Shown: piece by piece, positions 6,081-7,768 of the stretch | How positions within the stretch are numbered: the stretch's first letter is position 1 | Layout of the letters: each line of letters starts with the position of its first letter | From: an uncultured Bacilli bacterium | GTDB lineage: Bacteria > Bacillota_I > Bacilli_A > RF39 > UBA660 | Length of the DNA: 7,768 nucleotides | Assembly: GCA_934101235.1 (NCBI GenBank) | Contig: CAKORH010000042.1 | Coordinates: 1-7,768, forward strand | Direction of reading: 5' to 3' | Position numbers and translations under genes: made by a program | The notes under the pieces: generated by a model | Told to the model about the DNA's origin: nothing | Databases searched by the model: none | The model's input: only the letters and a program-made list of their open reading frames with translations

Positions 6081-7073
6081 TTATAACCATACTCCATATA
6101 TTATACCTAACATACCTAGCATAAATCCTGCTATCCAAAATAGTTTTACTATGTCAGTTTCACTCCAGCCTAATTGTTCAAAGTGATGATGTAGTGGGGC
6201 TCTTTTGAATACTCTTTTTTTGAATTTTCTTATTGCTATTATTTGTATTAAACTTGATAAGGTTTCTATAACAAATACGCCACCAATAATTGCTAAACTA
6301 ACTTCATGTCTTGAAAGTATTGCAACCGTTGCTAATGCACCACCTAGTGCAAGAGAACCAGTATCACCCATAAATACTTTTGCTGGGTGAGTATTAAATA
6401 CTAAGAAACCTAATATAGAACCAACTAATACAAAACAGAATATTGCGAGTTCTTGGTATCCTACTATCCAATATGAACCAAAACATATAACTCCATAAGA
6501 TAAAAATGCCATTGTAGATAAACCTCCACATAAACCATCTAATCCATCAGTTATATTAACAGCATTTGTAGTACCAACCAGTAAGAATAATATGAATATT
6601 CCAAAAAAGAAACCTAATTGGAGTTTAAATCCAAATAAACTTATAGTTAAATCAGTTAAGCCTCCATTATATTTATATATAATATAAAATACAATTGCTA
6701 TAATAAGTTGTAATATAAATTTTAATGTAGTAGATAAACCTTTATTATTATGATACTTTATTTTTAAATAATCATCTATAAAACCTAATATTGCATAGGC
6801 TAAGAATACAAAAACTATAATAATTAAATTATGATTAATGTTTATACTACCTCTAAGATATAAAAATATTAAACTTAATATAGTAGGGAGTATAAATAGT
6901 ATTCCTCCTAGTGTTGGAGTACCTTCTTTTTTTATATGTCTTTCATTAATAAGTTTTGATGTACTTTGACCAATTTTATGTTTTCTTAGATATGGTATTG
7001 TAATTAATCCAGTAATTAAAGATAATACAAAACCTAACATTATTGCAAGTACAGTTTTTGCCAAAATTAACAC
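6081..7073 (-). CDS. mraY: Phospho-N-acetylmuramoyl-pentapeptide transferase
   Basis: The 330-residue integral membrane enzyme transfers phospho-MurNAc-pentapeptide from UDP to undecaprenyl phosphate, making lipid I. Diagnostic blocks are present: EGTPTLGG near 50-57, the Asp pair in FIDDYLK (D100, D101), NAVNITDGLDGL at 170-181, VFMGDTGS at 233-240, and APLHHHFE with the histidines at 295-297. About ten hydrophobic helices are evident and the length is normal (about 320-330). Two GTG starts are possible. I prefer 7071-7073 because AGAGGTGG lies 5 nt upstream; the GTG at 7080-7082 (333 residues) is part of that ribosome binding site. Neither changes the domain. The substrate-supplying murF and murD are not beside it, so the wall cluster is dispersed here. 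It is separated from cotE by a terminator. Confidence 0.95.
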   Translation of the reverse strand: MLILAKTVLAIMLGFVLSLITGLITIPYLRKHKIGQSTSKLINERHIKKEGTPTLGGILFILPTILSLIFLYLRGSININHNLIIIVFVFLAYAILGFIDDYLKIKYHNNKGLSTTLKFILQLIIAIVFYIIYKYNGGLTDLTISLFGFKLQLGFFFGIFILFLLVGTTNAVNITDGLDGLCGGLSTMAFLSYGVICFGSYWIVGYQELAIFCFVLVGSILGFLVFNTHPAKVFMGDTGSLALGGALATVAILSRHEVSLAIIGGVFVIETLSSLIQIIAIRKFKKRVFKRAPLHHHFEQLGWSETDIVKLFWIAGFMLGMLGIIYGVWL

Positions 7074-7092
7074 ATGTTCCACCTCTTATTAA

Positions 7093-7121
7093 ATTATACA
7101 CAAATTATTTAATTATTAAAA
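7093..7121 (-). promoter_or_regulatory. Possible promoter of mraY
   Basis: On the minus strand a perfect TATAAT (7093-7098) lies about 20 bp before the mraY start, with only a weak -35 (TTTTAA, 7116-7121) at 17 nt. A promoter is expected here because a terminator at 7152-7181 closes the cotE transcript. Confidence 0.4.
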
Positions 7122-7151
7122 CTTTTTAATTTAAAATGTACATTTATTTAC

Positions 7152-7181
7152 AAAAAAAATATAGGATTTTATTCCTATATT
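7152..7181 (-). terminator. Rho-independent terminator of cotE
   Basis: On the minus strand AATATAGGA and TCCTATATT form a 9-bp stem around a 6-nt loop, followed by a run of Ts (7152-7157). It begins inside the cotE stop codon and isolates cotE from mraY. Confidence 0.8.
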
Positions 7182-7713
7182 AGTTTAGATAGTCTTCTTT
7201 TATATTATCTATATCATTATTTTCATTAACAATTTCTTCTTCATCTTCTATTTCTTCATAATCTTCAAAATCATCTTCTACACTTACTCTTACTTTTGTA
7301 TCGCCAACTATTTCAACTCCTAATTCTTTATGTACTGATAATTTAATAGTATTATTTTCCACAGATACATCAGTAACTGAAGGTTGATTTAAAGAACGAA
7401 CTATTATTTCACTTGTATTAGTTAGTTCACCATTTTCTTTTATTTTAACATTCATAGTATCTTGATAGTTAAATCTTTTTACTAATACATTAGTTTTAGT
7501 ATTATTATCATATGAATACCAAATATTTATATCATATGTTCCGTTAACTAATACTTTACCTCCATTATTAATTCCATTAAAAGTATGATTTATTACCCAA
7601 CAACCTAATACTGTATTTATATTATCTTCAGTTTCTACAGTATGTGTTAAATTTGAAGTTTTTTTACCTTTTCCAATAATTGCTTTTGTAACTATTTCTT
7701 TAAAATAAGCCAT
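7180..7713 (-). CDS. cotE: Outer spore coat morphogenetic protein CotE
   Basis: The 177-residue protein matches CotE of Bacillus as I remember it, block by block: MAYFKEIVTKAIIGKGKK at 1-18, LGCWVINH at 36-43, GTYDINIWYSYDNNTKT at 58-74 and VEIVGDTKVRV at 133-143. A strongly acidic C-terminal tail follows from about 146, as in Bacillus. CotE assembles around the forespore in the mother cell and recruits outer coat proteins. The ATG at 7711-7713 has GAGGAG 7 nt upstream; a TTG at 7728 is rejected. The length is close to the 181 residues of the Bacillus protein. Its neighbours here are cell-wall genes, and it has its own terminator. No transmembrane segment or signal peptide is seen. The gene marks the organism as a likely endospore former. 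Confidence 0.93.
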   Translation of the reverse strand: MAYFKEIVTKAIIGKGKKTSNLTHTVETEDNINTVLGCWVINHTFNGINNGGKVLVNGTYDINIWYSYDNNTKTNVLVKRFNYQDTMNVKIKENGELTNTSEIIVRSLNQPSVTDVSVENNTIKLSVHKELGVEIVGDTKVRVSVEDDFEDYEEIEDEEEIVNENNDIDNIKEDYLN

Positions 7714-7731
7714 TATATCACTCCTCAAAGT

Positions 7732-7761
7732 ATTTTATGCTTGTTTTAAAAAAAAATATAC
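7732..7761 (-). promoter_or_regulatory. Sigma-E-like promoter of cotE
   Basis: On the minus strand GTATATT (7755-7761), a 15-nt spacer and CATAAAAT (7732-7739) fit the mother-cell sigma-E pattern (ATATT-type -35, CATACAnT -10) with one -10 mismatch. Bacillus cotE has a sigma-E promoter. The predicted start lies very close to the GAGGAG binding site, leaving a very short leader, and the window ends just upstream. Confidence 0.5.
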
Positions 7762-7768
7762 AAATTAA

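Noticed and set aside
6205..6390. Plus-strand open frame of 61 codons
   Set aside because: Antisense shadow of the conserved C-terminal part of mraY.
1..7768. CRISPR array, tRNA or rRNA genes
   Set aside because: No regularly spaced short repeats, no recognisable tRNA cloverleaf and no rRNA-like conserved stretch were seen on either strand.

Overview
The window is strongly AT-rich and uses the standard genetic code: rsgA stops at TGA, and tryptophans in the recognised proteins are TGG. Gene content points to a low-GC member of the Bacillota. A PASTA kinase, RsgA and Rpe form the run known from Bacillus-type genomes, cell-wall genes mraY and an FtsW/SpoVE-type SEDS gene are present, and there is a CotE-type spore coat gene. 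CotE and a sigma-E-like promoter suggest a spore former of the Bacilli lineage rather than a wall-less Mollicute. I cannot name a genus from sequence alone.

Positions 1-2408 (plus strand) hold a compact operon: the 3' end of a prkC-type kinase gene, rsgA, rpe and a small two-helix membrane protein gene. rsgA and rpe overlap by 4 bp (ATGA) and rpe and the membrane protein gene by 8 bp. A 20-bp palindrome at 2411-2430 is a shared terminator between this operon and a convergent HIT-family hydrolase gene (2429-2797, minus).

Positions 2812-5053 hold the most notable structure. An IS1634/IS1549-type insertion sequence (about 1962 bp, 2952-4913, one transposase gene) sits between two identical 140-bp direct repeats (2812-2951 and 4914-5053). 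The repeat is the 3' end of the SEDS gene plus its downstream spacer, so it is a very long target-site duplication. Long, variable duplications are a known trait of this IS family. Because the duplicated block includes the last 40 codons and the stop, the SEDS gene remains complete beside the element, while a promoterless 3' fragment lies on the other side. Before insertion the SEDS stop codon lay about 29 bp from the HIT start codon, so the element has split a probable SEDS-hit transcription unit.

Positions 4929-7768 (minus strand) read cotE, terminator, mraY, then the SEDS gene. MraY makes lipid I and the SEDS protein polymerises glycan strands from lipid II, so the two act in the same pathway. 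CotE organises the outer spore coat and has its own promoter and terminator.
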